A stretch of DNA of 64,000 bases, from NCBI GenBank assembly GCA_016722575.1, contig JADKIY010000001.1, forward strand, positions 310,001-374,000, given 5' to 3'. A model generated the notes under the pieces. The model had not been told where the DNA came from, made no database searches, and was given only the letters and a program-made list of their open reading frames with translations. Within the stretch, counting starts at the first letter, position 1. Each line of letters starts with the position of its first letter. The DNA comes from Elusimicrobiota bacterium. GTDB lineage: Bacteria > Elusimicrobiota > Elusimicrobia > FEN-1173. This document shows positions 43,408-52,977 of the stretch, piece by piece. The position numbers were made by a program, and so were the translations under genes.

Positions 43408-44865
43408 TTATTTCGGAATTTCGTTTCCGGGGATCCCCAGGGCCTTGGCGACTCCTTCGCCATAGGCGGGGTCCGCTTTGAAACAATGCGCCGCGTGTCG
43501 AAGTTGGATGTCCCGTGGAGCTCCGCCGACGGAGCGGGCCGTGTTTGCGAAAAGAGCCTGCTGTTGAGCCGGGGTCATGAGGCGAAAAAGAGCCCCGGGC
43601 TGCGAAAAATAATCCGAGTCTTCCCGGTGATCCCAATGGGCGGCGGCGCCGCTCAACGCCAAGGGCGGCTCCCCCCGCTCGGGTTGTTCCCGCCATTCAG
43701 CCTGGTTGTTGGGTTCGTAGCCGATGGTGCCGCCGAAATTCCCATCCACCCGCATGGCCCCGTCCCGATGGTAGCTGTGGGCCGGGCACCGGGGCGCGTT
43801 CACGGGGATTTGGTGGTGGTTGACCCCCAGCCGGTACCGCTGGGCGTCGCCGTAGGCGAAAAGACGGCCTTGGAGCATTTTGTCAGGCGAAAAGCCGATT
43901 CCCGGGACCACGTTGGCGGGGTTGAAAGCGGATTGCTCGACCTCCGCGAAGAAATTCTCGGGATTTCGGTTGAGTTCCATAACGCCCACCTCGATCAAAG
44001 GGTAGTCCTTGTGGGGCCAGACTTTGGTCAGATCGAAGGGGTTGTAAGGCGTTTTTAAGGCGTCCGCTTCCGGCATAATCTGGACCTTGAGGGTCCAGCG
44101 TGGGAATTCTCCCTTTTCGAGGCTTTCGAAAAGATCCCGCTGGTGGCTTTCGCGGTCTTTGCCGATCAGAGACTCCGCCTCCAGGTCGGTCAGATTGCGA
44201 ATGCCCTGCTGCGACTTGAAGTGGAACTTGACCCAAAAACGCTCGTTTTGGGCGTTGAGGAAACTGAAGGTGTGGGAAGCGAACCCGTGCATGTGGCGGT
44301 AGGTCGCGGGAATCCCCCGGTCGCTCATCACGATGGTGATTTGATGGAGGGCCTCCGGCAGGGACGTCCAAAAATCCCAATTGTTCTTGGCGCTGCGCAG
44401 GTTGGTGCGTGGGTCCCGTTTGACCGCGTGGTTCAGATCCGGGAATTTCAGCGGGTCGCGGAGGAAAAAGACGGGGGTGTTGTTGCCCACCATGTCCCAG
44501 TTGCCCTCCTCGGTGTAAAACTTTACCGCGAAACCGCGGATGTCCCGTTCGGCGTCCGCCGCGCCGCGTTCTCCGGCGACCGTCGTGAACCGAGCGAAGA
44601 GCTCGGTTTTCTTACCGACGGCCGAGAAAAGTTTGGCGCGGGTGTAGCGGGTGATGTCGTGGGTGGTCGTGAACACGCCGTAGGCGCCGGAACCTTTGGC
44701 GTGCATGCGGCGCTCGGGAATGACCTCCCGGTCGAAATGGGCCAATTTTTCCAGGAACCAGACGTCTTGCAAGAGTTGGGGGCCGCGCGCTCCGGCCGTC
44801 ATCACGTTTTGGTTGTGGGCCACGGGACAACCGGCGGCGGTGGTCAATTTTTTTTCGTCATTCAT
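43408..44865 (-). CDS. monofunctional heme catalase (clade 3, KatA type)
   Basis: A 485-residue catalase degrading H2O2. The catalytic His is in ERRMHAKGSGAYGVF. Asn is in MVGNNTPVFFLRDP, and the heme-ligand Tyr in RLFAYGDAQRYRLG. The length and NADPH-site region fit small-subunit catalases. ATG 44865 has AAGGAG upstream; the frame is open for 31 more codons but these look non-coding. It lies downstream of ahpC and dps on the same strand, opposite oxyR, so OxyR control is likely. Confidence 0.95.
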   Translation of the reverse strand: MNDEKKLTTAAGCPVAHNQNVMTAGARGPQLLQDVWFLEKLAHFDREVIPERRMHAKGSGAYGVFTTTHDITRYTRAKLFSAVGKKTELFARFTTVAGERGAADAERDIRGFAVKFYTEEGNWDMVGNNTPVFFLRDPLKFPDLNHAVKRDPRTNLRSAKNNWDFWTSLPEALHQITIVMSDRGIPATYRHMHGFASHTFSFLNAQNERFWVKFHFKSQQGIRNLTDLEAESLIGKDRESHQRDLFESLEKGEFPRWTLKVQIMPEADALKTPYNPFDLTKVWPHKDYPLIEVGVMELNRNPENFFAEVEQSAFNPANVVPGIGFSPDKMLQGRLFAYGDAQRYRLGVNHHQIPVNAPRCPAHSYHRDGAMRVDGNFGGTIGYEPNNQAEWREQPERGEPPLALSGAAAHWDHREDSDYFSQPGALFRLMTPAQQQALFANTARSVGGAPRDIQLRHAAHCFKADPAYGEGVAKALGIPGNEIPK

Positions 44866-44943
44866 GAAGGAAACTCCTTTGGTTTGATGGACCCGCGCGC
44901 TCGCGGGGCAAGCCCTTTGTTGTGCGCTCAATCGGTGGCCCCG

Positions 44944-44969
44944 CGCCCCGGCCGACATCGGCCGGGGCG
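44944..44969 (-). terminator. hairpin 3' of ahpC
   Basis: The same 12-bp stem as at 43378, here 25 bp after the ahpC stop, with a CA loop in place of TG. The repeat of the same structure after two peroxide-defence genes suggests a common function. Confidence 0.5.
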
Positions 44970-44993
44970 GCGAGCCCGGGTGGGACCCCCGTT

Positions 44994-45593
44994 TTAAGCG
45001 AGGGCGTCGGCCACCCGGCCCACAAGATTCGCGCCGGGTTTTAGGGTTTTTGCGCCCTCCGACCAGTTGGCCGGACAGGCTTCCTGGGGATGCTGGGCGA
45101 GGTAGACGTTGGCCTTCACTTTACGCACCAGTTCCTCCGCGCTTCGGCCGACGTTGAAGAAGTTGATTTCGGACCCGGTTAATTTGCCGTCCGGCGCGAT
45201 GATGAACGTGCCGCGGAAGGCCAAACCGCTGGCTTCGTCCAAAACGCCGAAGAGGCGGCTCACGGCGCCGGTCGGGTCCGAGGCCAGGGGGTAACGGACG
45301 TCTTTGAGGAGTTTTTCCTCCCGTCGCCAAGCGAGGTGGACGAACTTGGTGTCCCGGCTCACGCCGAGCACCTGGGCGCCGGATTTGGCGAGCTCGTCCT
45401 GTTGGCGGGCCACGTCGGCCAATTCCGTCGGACACACGAACGTGTAGTCGGCGGGGTAAAACACGAGGACGGTCCACTGCCCTTTCTTGCGCGCTTCGGC
45501 CAGCGAGAAAGTGCCGAACTCCCCCGACCGGGGGTCGTAGACGTCCATCTGGAAGTCAGGGACGACCTGACCGATTTTTGCGGTGTCGCTCAT
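44994..45593 (-). CDS. ahpC: peroxiredoxin (AhpC, typical 2-Cys)
   Basis: A 199-residue peroxidase. The peroxidatic Cys54 is in YTFVCPTE and the resolving Cys173 in EACPANW, both intact. The dimer/decamer-type core (DTKFVHLAWR, GLAFRGTFIIAPDGKL) is present. No reductase AhpF is nearby, so thioredoxin or another reductant must recycle it. It lies 22 bp downstream of dps, with katA after it. Confidence 0.95.
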   Translation of the reverse strand: MSDTAKIGQVVPDFQMDVYDPRSGEFGTFSLAEARKKGQWTVLVFYPADYTFVCPTELADVARQQDELAKSGAQVLGVSRDTKFVHLAWRREEKLLKDVRYPLASDPTGAVSRLFGVLDEASGLAFRGTFIIAPDGKLTGSEINFFNVGRSAEELVRKVKANVYLAQHPQEACPANWSEGAKTLKPGANLVGRVADALA

Positions 45594-45615
45594 AGCTCCT
45601 CCTTCAATTTTCGCG

Positions 45616-46086
45616 TCAATGAACCAAAAAACTGCTCAACATCCAGGCGGCCTTGTCGTGGGCGGCGATGCGTTCCACCATCAGGTCGACCGTCACGTCG
45701 TCCCCCGCCCGCTGGGCGGCGTCCAGGGCCGCTTTCGCGCCTTGGGTCAGGGCCCGGTGGCCTTTTTCCAGGGACCGGACCATGTCGTCGGCCAATTCCT
45801 CGTTTTGGGCTTCGGGGAGGCTTCCGAGCGCCAAAAATTCCTTCATCGATCCCGGCGCCCGTTGGCCCAGGGCCCGAAGACGCTCGGCCACCTCATCGAC
45901 GGCGTCCGCGAGCTCCTCGTATTGGGATTGGAACTGGGCGTGCAGGGGGGCGAAATGGGGCCCCACCACGTTCCAGTGGAAGTTTTGGGTTTTAACGGTG
46001 AGCCGGTAACTGTCGGCGAGGACCCGGGTCAGGGCCTCTACGACGACGGACGGAGCGGCGGGTTTGAGCGGGGCGGCGTTGGTCAT
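45616..46086 (-). CDS. dps: Dps-family ferritin-like DNA-protection protein
   Basis: A 156-residue miniferritin forming 12-mers that oxidise and store iron with H2O2, limiting Fenton damage. The ferroxidase ligands are in NFHWNVVGPHF (His) and YEELADAVDEVAERL (Asp/Glu), at the expected spacing; the helix near the C-terminus is AAHDKAAWMLSSFL. The N-terminus is short and not strongly basic. AGGAGG precedes ATG 46086. It is the first gene of dps-ahpC-(katA), divergent from oxyR, with a promoter and LysR-type box between them. Confidence 0.93.
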   Translation of the reverse strand: MTNAAPLKPAAPSVVVEALTRVLADSYRLTVKTQNFHWNVVGPHFAPLHAQFQSQYEELADAVDEVAERLRALGQRAPGSMKEFLALGSLPEAQNEELADDMVRSLEKGHRALTQGAKAALDAAQRAGDDVTVDLMVERIAAHDKAAWMLSSFLVH

Positions 46087-46114
46087 GGCGTTCCTCCTGG
46101 AATTTCTTGACCCC

Positions 46115-46151
46115 ATTCTACCCCGTGTCATACAATAGATCAAATCGATTG
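46115..46151 (-). promoter_or_regulatory. dps promoter with OxyR-type box (T-N11-A)
   Basis: Minus-strand -35 TTGATC (46143-46138), a 17-bp spacer and -10 TAGAAT (46120-46115). Overlapping the -35 is CAAT-N11-ATTG (46133-46151), the LysR-family arrangement, between the divergent dps and oxyR genes. This is a good candidate for OxyR activation of dps-ahpC. Confidence 0.65.
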
Positions 46152-46181
46152 TGTGAATACGTTAAATAGGAGTATTCAATA

Positions 46182-47093
46182 ATGGAAATGCAGGAATTGC
46201 GCTACGCGGCGGCGGTGTATCGGGAACGGCATTTCGTCCGGGCGGCGAACCGCGCGCACGTCAGCCAGCCGACGTTGAGCCAGGGGCTGAAAAAACTGGA
46301 ACGGGAGCTGGGCGCCGCCCTCTTTGAGCGGTCCCCCCGGGGGGTGCGCGTGACCCCGGCGGGCGAAAAGTTTATCCACAAGATCTTGCCGGCGTTGGCC
46401 GCCCTCGACGGCGCGGCGGAGGACTTAATAGCGGACGCGGGAGAGCCCACCGGGGTGGTTCGACTGGGCGCGATCCCCACCGTGGGCCCGTACGTGGTGC
46501 CCCGCGCCCTGCCCCTCCTGCGAAAATGCGCGCCCCGGTTGACGGTGGAAATCCACGAAGTCACGACCTCCCTGTTGCTCGGCCAATTGAAGGACGGCCG
46601 ACTGGATTTGGGCCTGCTGGCGTTGCCCGTGGGGGAGCGCGGGTTCACGGCCCGGCCCTTTGGAGAGGAGCCCTTCCGGCTGGCCGTGGCTCCGGACCAC
46701 CCGTTGGCGCGAAAAAAAACCGTTTCGGTGCGGGACTTGGCGGAGGAGCGAATGTTGGTGCTTCAGGAGGGTCATTGCTTTCGCCAGCAAAGCCTGGCTT
46801 TTTGCAAAATGGCGGCCAACGATCCGCGCGTTATTTTTGAAGGCAGCAGTTTGGGTTCGGTGATGCGGTTGGCGGCGGCGGGGGAAGGCGTGACGCTGGT
46901 TCCCCGAATCGCCGCGGATCCGGGGGAGAGCCCGGGCCTTCGATTCATCCCCTTTGAGCGACCGGAACCCCGGCGGCAAATCGGTGCCCTGTGGCGCTCG
47001 GGCGCCGCGGGCACCCCGGGTCAAAAAGCCGTGCTGGAGGCCTTGGCCCGAGCCTGGACCTCGGCGGTGGAGGAAGGGGAAAAGAAGGTTTAG
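46182..47093 (+). CDS. oxyR: OxyR, hydrogen-peroxide-sensing LysR regulator
   Basis: A 303-residue LysR-type activator. The winged helix (NRAHVSQPTLSQGLKKLE) comes first and the sensing domain follows. The redox pair Cys199 and Cys208 sits in LQEGHCFRQQSLAFC with the same numbering and spacing as E. coli OxyR, so peroxide-driven disulfide switching is expected. AGGAG precedes ATG 46182. Divergent dps-ahpC-katA are the natural target genes. Its 3' end overlaps the convergent GH57 gene by 4 bp. Confidence 0.94.
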   Translation: MEMQELRYAAAVYRERHFVRAANRAHVSQPTLSQGLKKLERELGAALFERSPRGVRVTPAGEKFIHKILPALAALDGAAEDLIADAGEPTGVVRLGAIPTVGPYVVPRALPLLRKCAPRLTVEIHEVTTSLLLGQLKDGRLDLGLLALPVGERGFTARPFGEEPFRLAVAPDHPLARKKTVSVRDLAEERMLVLQEGHCFRQQSLAFCKMAANDPRVIFEGSSLGSVMRLAAAGEGVTLVPRIAADPGESPGLRFIPFERPEPRRQIGALWRSGAAGTPGQKAVLEALARAWTSAVEEGEKKV

Positions 47094-48715
47094 CGGACCC
47101 CGGCGGTTTCCCGCAGGGGAGCGCTTTGGTAGGCCCGGTAATCGATGTCCGGGAAAATGTTGTCGGCGCCTTCGATCGGAGCGAGAGGGCCTTCTTCCAT
47201 CCGGTTTTCGTTGATCCGGTGGAACAAATCCAAAAATCGTCCGATGTGGTCCCGGGTGCGCTTCTCCGAGTATTGACGGGCGGTCCCGACCGTCATCAAA
47301 AACGCCCAGTCCGACGATTGGGCCAGTAAAAGCTCCCGGGCCGCCTGGTTCAGGTAGCGCCGAAGTATTCCGTCGGCGTGGGGGTGGATGTTGGCCAGGC
47401 GGATCATCCGCTCGGCGGCGATGTGCAGATGGGGGTAGATCCAGTCGTTGGAGGCGTTCAGCCACACTTCGTGGTAGCCTTTATCGCCCCAGCTGGACGG
47501 CTCGGGCTCGACGATCTGTTGTTCCGGCACCTGGGCCAAGTATTCCACGCCGTTGGTGGTCTTAAACAGGTTTTGATCAAAGTGGATTTTGCGAAGCAGG
47601 CATTCCAGGAAGTCCGGACCCTCGAACCACCAATGGCCGAAGAGCTCCGCGTCGTAAATGGACGTCACCACGGGGGGCCGGTTCATCACGCCTTTTAAAT
47701 ATTCGATTTGCCTTTCCCGATTGAAAAGGAAGTTCCCCGCGTGGGCGGCGGCGGTTTCCCGGGCCCGGGCCGGTTGGTAGGGTTCCTTGTCGGCCAGGGC
47801 CACCCGGCCGGTGACCCGGTGGTATTTGATGCCGATGTTGCGCCGCACGCCGTCTTCGTGCAAATAGGGCCGGATGTAGTTGTAGTCCAAATCGTAGCCC
47901 ACGTCCCGGTAGAATTCCCGATAGGACAGATCGCCGGGGTAGCCCTGCTCGGCGGACCAAACCTGTTGGGCGGTTTCCATGTCCCGTCCGAAAAAGGCCA
48001 CCCCGCCCGGGGCGAAGATCGGCGCGAACACGCCGTGGCGCGGCCGGGGTTTTCCAAAAAGCAGGCCGTGGGAATCCAGGAACGAAAAAGAAATGCCCTC
48101 TTCTTTTAAGAGCGCGTCCACGCCCGGGGCGTAGGCGCATTCGGGCAACCAAATGCCCCGGGGGGGGCGGCCGAAATGCCGTTGGTAATCGCGCGACGCC
48201 ACGCGGATTTGGGCCCGCCGGGATTCCTCGTGGATCATGAGAGGCAAATAGCCGTGGGTCGCGCCGCAGGTGATGATTTCCAAAAGGCCGTGGTCCTGGA
48301 GAGCCCGGAAACGCTGCAGCAGCCGGCCGCCGCAGGCGTCAACAATCTCCCGCACGCGGCGGAAGCGGGAGAGATACATTTGGGCGGTTTCTTGGTAGGC
48401 GGAGGGCAATTGGCGGGTGCGCAGAACTTCTTTTTCCGCCAGCTCGATCAGGGTGTTCAGTTTGACGCGATAGCGGGACATGAGCAGTTCGTCCGCGAGC
48501 ATGTTGCAAAGAGGCGGCGTGAGGCTCATGGTCAGGCGGAAATGGATGTTTTCCCCGGCCAGGCGCTCCATCATGTCCAGAAGCGGCACGTACGTTTCCG
48601 TGATGGCTTCGTAGAACCAATCTTCTTCGAGGAAATCGGGATATTCCGGATGGCGCACGTAGGGCAGGTGCGCGTGCAAAACGAGGTTTAAAAACCCCTG
48701 GGGCGCCGGCGTCAT
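47090..48715 (-). CDS. GH57 1,4-alpha-glucan branching enzyme
   Basis: A 541-residue (beta/alpha)7-barrel enzyme of family GH57. The nucleophile Glu192 is in GIWLPECAYAPG and the acid Asp365 in TSIYDAELFGHWWF, in the expected order and distance for TK1436-type branching enzymes. Two cysteines near the motif and the helical C-terminal domain with WLNASNDWIYPHLHIAAERM are typical. It would add alpha-1,6 branches to glycogen. The DUF4912 gene lies 30 bp upstream on the same strand, a common pairing. Confidence 0.92.
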   Translation of the reverse strand: MTPAPQGFLNLVLHAHLPYVRHPEYPDFLEEDWFYEAITETYVPLLDMMERLAGENIHFRLTMSLTPPLCNMLADELLMSRYRVKLNTLIELAEKEVLRTRQLPSAYQETAQMYLSRFRRVREIVDACGGRLLQRFRALQDHGLLEIITCGATHGYLPLMIHEESRRAQIRVASRDYQRHFGRPPRGIWLPECAYAPGVDALLKEEGISFSFLDSHGLLFGKPRPRHGVFAPIFAPGGVAFFGRDMETAQQVWSAEQGYPGDLSYREFYRDVGYDLDYNYIRPYLHEDGVRRNIGIKYHRVTGRVALADKEPYQPARARETAAAHAGNFLFNRERQIEYLKGVMNRPPVVTSIYDAELFGHWWFEGPDFLECLLRKIHFDQNLFKTTNGVEYLAQVPEQQIVEPEPSSWGDKGYHEVWLNASNDWIYPHLHIAAERMIRLANIHPHADGILRRYLNQAARELLLAQSSDWAFLMTVGTARQYSEKRTRDHIGRFLDLFHRINENRMEEGPLAPIEGADNIFPDIDYRAYQSAPLRETAGVR

Positions 48716-48745
48716 GGGAGACGGGCCCGGGCCGTCATGGCGGCG

Positions 48746-49606
48746 TCACTCCCGCCCTTTACGCGTTTCGCGGGAGACGATGAATTCCACCGAGCGCGAC
48801 AAGTCCCCGTCGGCGTTGGTCGCCCGGATGGGAAAATGCTGCTGGCCGTCGGGCAGGGCGAAGCGGAAGGAGAAGGTGCCGTCGAGGTTCAGCGGAATCG
48901 GACGGCCCTGGAACGTGACCCGCGCGTCGGGTTCCGTGGCGCCGTAGACGATGACTTCGCAGTCGGCCACGAGCCAAAATCCTTTGGGGCGCCCCGGGGG
49001 GCGGCTCCAGCTGGCGCCGCCGGGCGAGGTCGGAAAGCTGGAAAGGGAGGACAGGCCCCGCAGCAGTTCCCAACGCTGGGCGAGCATTTTGGCCATGTCG
49101 AGCGAGCCGGCGCCCAGGCGGCCACCGCCCGAAAGCTCGAACAGGCGTTCCCACTCCGCCTTGAGGACGCCCCATTTCTCATCGAAAAGATCGGAGACCT
49201 CGCCGGAAGGGAGGCGGATTTTGTTGGAAACGGCCAACAGGACAAAGCGTCCGTCCGGGAGAATCAGGCCGAGTTCCGCGTGCCATTGGCCGTCGCCCCG
49301 GGGAGAATAGACGTACCAATTGCGGGCGTCCAGATTGACGTCGACGTCGAAGGCCGTGCGTTTCCCGCCGTGCTCGGCGTGGAGGCGGAGGACCGGACGG
49401 CCCCGGGAGATCTCGGAACCGAACTGGCGGCGAACTTCGTCCCAGGTGTAGGGGGCCACTTCCCAATAACAGTACATCCAACGGGGATCGCGGGGGAGCA
49501 GAACCAGGCGGGTGGTGCCGTAGTCCCGGGGCAGGGGGCCGGTTTGAGGCGGGGTGGCCGGCCGCCCGGATAAAAAAGACGATGGGGTGTTGAGATGCGA
49601 TGTCAT
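48746..49606 (-). CDS. DUF4912-domain protein, linked to glycogen branching
   Basis: A 286-residue cytoplasmic protein. The N-terminal half has the DUF4912 pattern TRLVLLPRDPRWMYCYWEVAP, YVYSPRGDGQWHAELGLI. The C-terminal part is beta-sandwich-like (RVTFQGRPIPLNLDGTFSFRF, FPIRATNADGDLSRSVEF). This family is often next to GH57 branching enzymes and may bind or guide glycogen, but its activity is unknown. ATG 49606 is chosen as the first that fits; the frame extends 57 codons upstream without family similarity. A promoter candidate lies at 49672-49699. Confidence 0.82.
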   Translation of the reverse strand: MTSHLNTPSSFLSGRPATPPQTGPLPRDYGTTRLVLLPRDPRWMYCYWEVAPYTWDEVRRQFGSEISRGRPVLRLHAEHGGKRTAFDVDVNLDARNWYVYSPRGDGQWHAELGLILPDGRFVLLAVSNKIRLPSGEVSDLFDEKWGVLKAEWERLFELSGGGRLGAGSLDMAKMLAQRWELLRGLSSLSSFPTSPGGASWSRPPGRPKGFWLVADCEVIVYGATEPDARVTFQGRPIPLNLDGTFSFRFALPDGQQHFPIRATNADGDLSRSVEFIVSRETRKGRE

Positions 49607-49671
49607 GTTCGTGGCCCGGGTCCGCCGGGAAAAACCGATCCGGCCCTTGCTCCCCGCTTTGGGTGTGACCG

Positions 49672-49699
49672 GATATATGAAAGTGCGAGACCCACGCAA
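49672..49699 (-). promoter_or_regulatory. candidate promoter of DUF4912-GH57 operon
   Basis: Minus strand TTGCGT (49699-49694), a 16-bp spacer and TATATC (49677-49672), about 66 bp before ATG 49606. The remainder of 49700-49837 is A+T-rich with no gene seen. Confidence 0.45.
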
Positions 49700-49837
49700 A
49701 CTGTCCCCAAATAATGTGTGGGATTTCTTAGGACAAAATATCAAAAATGCATTAAAAAGAAAAGGCAAACATGACACTTAGGGTAAGGCTTTCCCGGTCC
49801 TTCGACCCGCCAAAACAATCGAACGATCCCCCCATTC

Positions 49838-50940
49838 TTAAGTGGCCGTGCGCCGGAATCGCTGAACGCTCCAAGCCCCCGCCCCCAAGGCGAGCAAGGC
49901 CAGGGCCCCAAGATTAATCCAATAAAAAGACCCGATCGATCCTTTCAGCATCAAGTGCCGCATCAGCGCGACGAAAAACCGGAGGGGGTTGAGCCAGGAA
50001 AAAGGGACCACCGCGGCGGGTATATTTTCCAAAGGCGCCATGACCCCGACAATTGGATGGCCGGAAACAAAAACAGAAAACCGCCCATCATCGCCTGTTG
50101 TTGGTTTTTGGCGAAGGTCGAAATCAACGTGCCGATCGCCACTGTCGTGCAAACGAAAACCAACGAGGCCAGCCCCACCGCCCACAGGGGACCGCGAAAA
50201 GGCACCTGGAATCCCAGAACGCCGACCGCCAGCACGAGGGGAACGTCCGCCATGCCGAGGATCACGTAGGGCAGAGTTTTCCCGACAAAAATCTCCCACC
50301 GGGCCACGGGCGCGGCGATCAGGGTTTCAAACGTTCCCAGTTCCCGTTCCCGGGCCATGGACATGCTGGTCAGGAGAATCGTCACCAAGGTCAGGATCAG
50401 CCCCATCACCCCGGGCACCAGGTAGTGGGAGGTGGTTAGGGTTGGATTGTAGAGGACGCGGACGTCGAAGGCCACCGGCGGAGCGGGGCCCCTCCCGAGG
50501 CGGTCCCGGAGGGTTCGGGCCAGAAGGGCTTGAACGTAATTTTCGACGACGCGGGCCTTGGTGGCGTTGGTCGCGTCGACCAGGAGTTGAAGCCGGCCTT
50601 CCCCCCGCGCCAGCGCCCGGTCCAGTGTTTCCGCCGGAGCCACCAAGGCCGCGTCCGCCCGGCCCGCGAGAATCGCTTCGACGGGGTCGGCGTCCGTTCC
50701 GCGGGCGGGGCGAAACCACCCCGACGCCAGCGCCCGACGGTGGAGGTCCTGGGCCAGGGCGTCTGTCGGCGCGGCGTAAAGGGCCAGTTGAACGTTTTTA
50801 ATTTCGTTGGACAAGGCCAGACCGAAGACGGTGATCTGCACGACGGGAATCGCGAAAATGATGACCCGCATGCGCTTGTCCCGCAGGGCCTGGATGAATT
50901 CTTTTTTCAAAAAGGCCCGGATCGTCGGATTGACCCTCAC
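49838..50940 (-). CDS. ABC-2 exporter permease (YbhR-like), frameshifted
   Basis: The last gene of the export operon. The N-terminal part (RVNPTIRAFLKKEFIQALRD, one TM, then a long periplasmic domain) runs to FLFLFPAIQLSG in the first frame. After a missing G in a G-run (plus strand 50044-50047) the product continues VMAPLENIPAAVVPFSWLNP and two further helices to RFRRTAT. With one base restored it is 367 residues, normal for ABC-2 permeases. GTG 50940 overlaps the previous stop as GTGA. It pairs with the 50937-52066 permease. Confidence 0.88.
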
Positions 50941-52066
50941 GGTTCCAGGTCCCGTTTGAATTTTTTCGTCGCCAAGGCGACAAGCCCGGTGGCGATCAAG
51001 GCCAACGCCCCCAGGGGAACGGCCAATGCCCGGAGGCCCGCCCCTTTCAGGAAAATCCCCCGGCAGCAATCGATGAACCAACGGGGGGGGAGGAGCGACG
51101 TGAGAACCCGGAAAAAAGCGGCATGCTCTCGACGGGAAAGATGAAGCCCGAGAGGAGCGTGGCGGGCAAAAGCCCCGTGATGTTGGACAGTTGCATGGCC
51201 AGCTGCTGCTGGCGCGTGACGACCGAAATCAGCAGGCCCTGGGCCAAGGTGCAGGCCAGAAACAAAACGCAGGCCAGGAGGAACACGAGGTGGCTTCCCC
51301 GAAAAGGGACCCCGAAGGCCAACCGCGCCGCGCCGTAAACCAGCGTCACGGCGCCGAGGCAAAGCCCCATGTACGGAGCCAACTTGCCGAGGATGATTTC
51401 CAAAGGACGGACCGGGGTGGAAAGCAGCAGTTCCATGGACCCGGTTTCCCATTCCCGGGCCACCGTGAGGGCCGTGAGCAGGATCGAAAGAACGCCGACC
51501 GCCACCACGAACAATCCGGTCACGATGAACCAGCGGCTGTTGAGTTCCGGATTAAAGAGGAAGCGGGTGCGGAGCTCCACGCCTCCGGCGGGCGGCGCGG
51601 GGGACCACCGACGGCCGGCGGCCCGCTGAAGGCCCCCCAGGTAACTGCCCACCACCCCGGTCGTCTGGTTGTCGGAGCCGTCCAGCACCACTTGGACCCG
51701 CGTCGGCACGCCGTCGGCCACGCGGCGGCCGAAGCCGGGGTCGATGAAGAGCGCCGCCTTGGCCCGGCCTTCCTCCAGCCTCCCCAACGGCGTGAGGCCC
51801 GCCGCCGGCGGCCGGGGTCGGAAATAGGCGGCGCTCGAAAAAAGGTCCACGAGTTCCCGGGACGCCCGGCTCTGGTCGTGGTCCACCACGGCCAAAGCGA
51901 TCCGCTTCACGTCGAAGTCCAGGACGTAGCCGAAAAATACGACGAGGAAAACCGGCACCCCCAGGGCCATGGCCAAGACAAAGGGGTCCCGCAGAATGTG
52001 ATGGACCTCTTTTCTCGCGACGGCGCGGGCGCGGCCCCAATGAAACGCCGGTCGACGCGGAGTCAA
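50937..52066 (-). CDS. ABC-2 exporter permease (YbhS-like), frameshifted
   Basis: It begins with LTPRRPAFHWGRARAVARKE and a TM (FVLAMALGVPVFLVVFFGYV), then a periplasmic part and further helices up to GFIFPVESMPLF. One T is missing in a T6 run (plus A-run 51112-51117). The reading then continues FRVLTSLLPPRWFIDCCRGI to LATKKFKRDLEP. Repaired length is 376 residues. The start is TTG 52066, overlapping the ATPase stop as TTGA, with GAAGGG about 9 nt before. It forms the membrane part of the exporter with the next permease. Confidence 0.88.
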
Positions 52067-52977
52067 CGATCCCGCCCTTCCACCAGGCGGATGAACACGT
52101 CTTCCAGGGACGGAGACACCGTTCGGGCGGTCAAGGCGGGGGAACGTCCGAGGAAATCCGCGAAAGCGCCTTCGTCCCGGATCAGGGCGTGGTGATAGAG
52201 GCCGTGGGGAACCACCGTGAGCGCCGCGCGGGTCCGTAGCTCTTCCCGCCACCCCGCGAGGGGTTCCCCGGCCCACTCCAACTCCACCAGGCGTTCCGGA
52301 AAGGCGTCCCGCTTCAAATCCGCCGGCGCGCCCAAGGCGATGACGCGTCCGGCGCGCATGAGGGCGATCCGCCCGCATTCCTCGGCCTCGTCCATGTAGT
52401 GCGTGGTGACGAACACGGTGCGCCCTTCCCCGGCCAGCCGCCGGATCAGGGACCAAAACCGGGCCCGGGCGGCCGGGGACACCCCGGCGGTGGGTTCGTC
52501 CAAAAAAACGACGTCGGGTTCGTGCAACAACGCGGCGGCCAGGGACACTTCCTGTTTCAATCCCCCGGGGAGATCCCGCACGAGGGCGTTTAAGGGATGG
52601 TCGAAACGGACAAACGCCAACAGCCGCCGGGCGCGCTCCCGAAAAAGGGTGGACGGAATTTTGCGAAGACCGGCCGCGAACTCGAGGTTTTCCGCGACGG
52701 TTAAATCGTTATACAGGGTGAATTTTTGGGACATGTAACCCACCCGTTTTTTAATCGCGTCGGCGCCGTCGGCGAAGGAGAGTCCCGCGACCCGGGCGAC
52801 GCCTTCGGTGGGGGCCAGGAGGCCGGTCAAAACCCGGATCGTGGTGGTTTTCCCGGCGCCGTTGGCGCCCAAAAAGCCGAAGATCTCCCCGCGCTCCACG
52901 GAAAAGGTCACGCGGTCCACGGCGGTGAAACCCCCGAAGCGGACCGTGAGGCCTTCGGTTTCAACGGCGGGAGTCAC
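52063..52977 (-). CDS. ABC exporter ATPase (second subunit)
   Basis: A 304-residue ATPase. Walker A is GANGAGKTTT, the signature region LPGGLKQEVSLAAAL is a degenerate LSGGQ, and Walker B is DVVFLDEPTAG, with the H-loop THYMDEAEE. A C-terminal extension (FPERLVELEWAGE to the end) is typical of ABC-2 type ATPases. GTG 52977 overlaps the upstream ATPase stop as GTGA. It corresponds to the second half of YbhF, the fused dual ATPase of E. coli. Confidence 0.92.
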   Translation of the reverse strand: MTPAVETEGLTVRFGGFTAVDRVTFSVERGEIFGFLGANGAGKTTTIRVLTGLLAPTEGVARVAGLSFADGADAIKKRVGYMSQKFTLYNDLTVAENLEFAAGLRKIPSTLFRERARRLLAFVRFDHPLNALVRDLPGGLKQEVSLAAALLHEPDVVFLDEPTAGVSPAARARFWSLIRRLAGEGRTVFVTTHYMDEAEECGRIALMRAGRVIALGAPADLKRDAFPERLVELEWAGEPLAGWREELRTRAALTVVPHGLYHHALIRDEGAFADFLGRSPALTARTVSPSLEDVFIRLVEGRDR

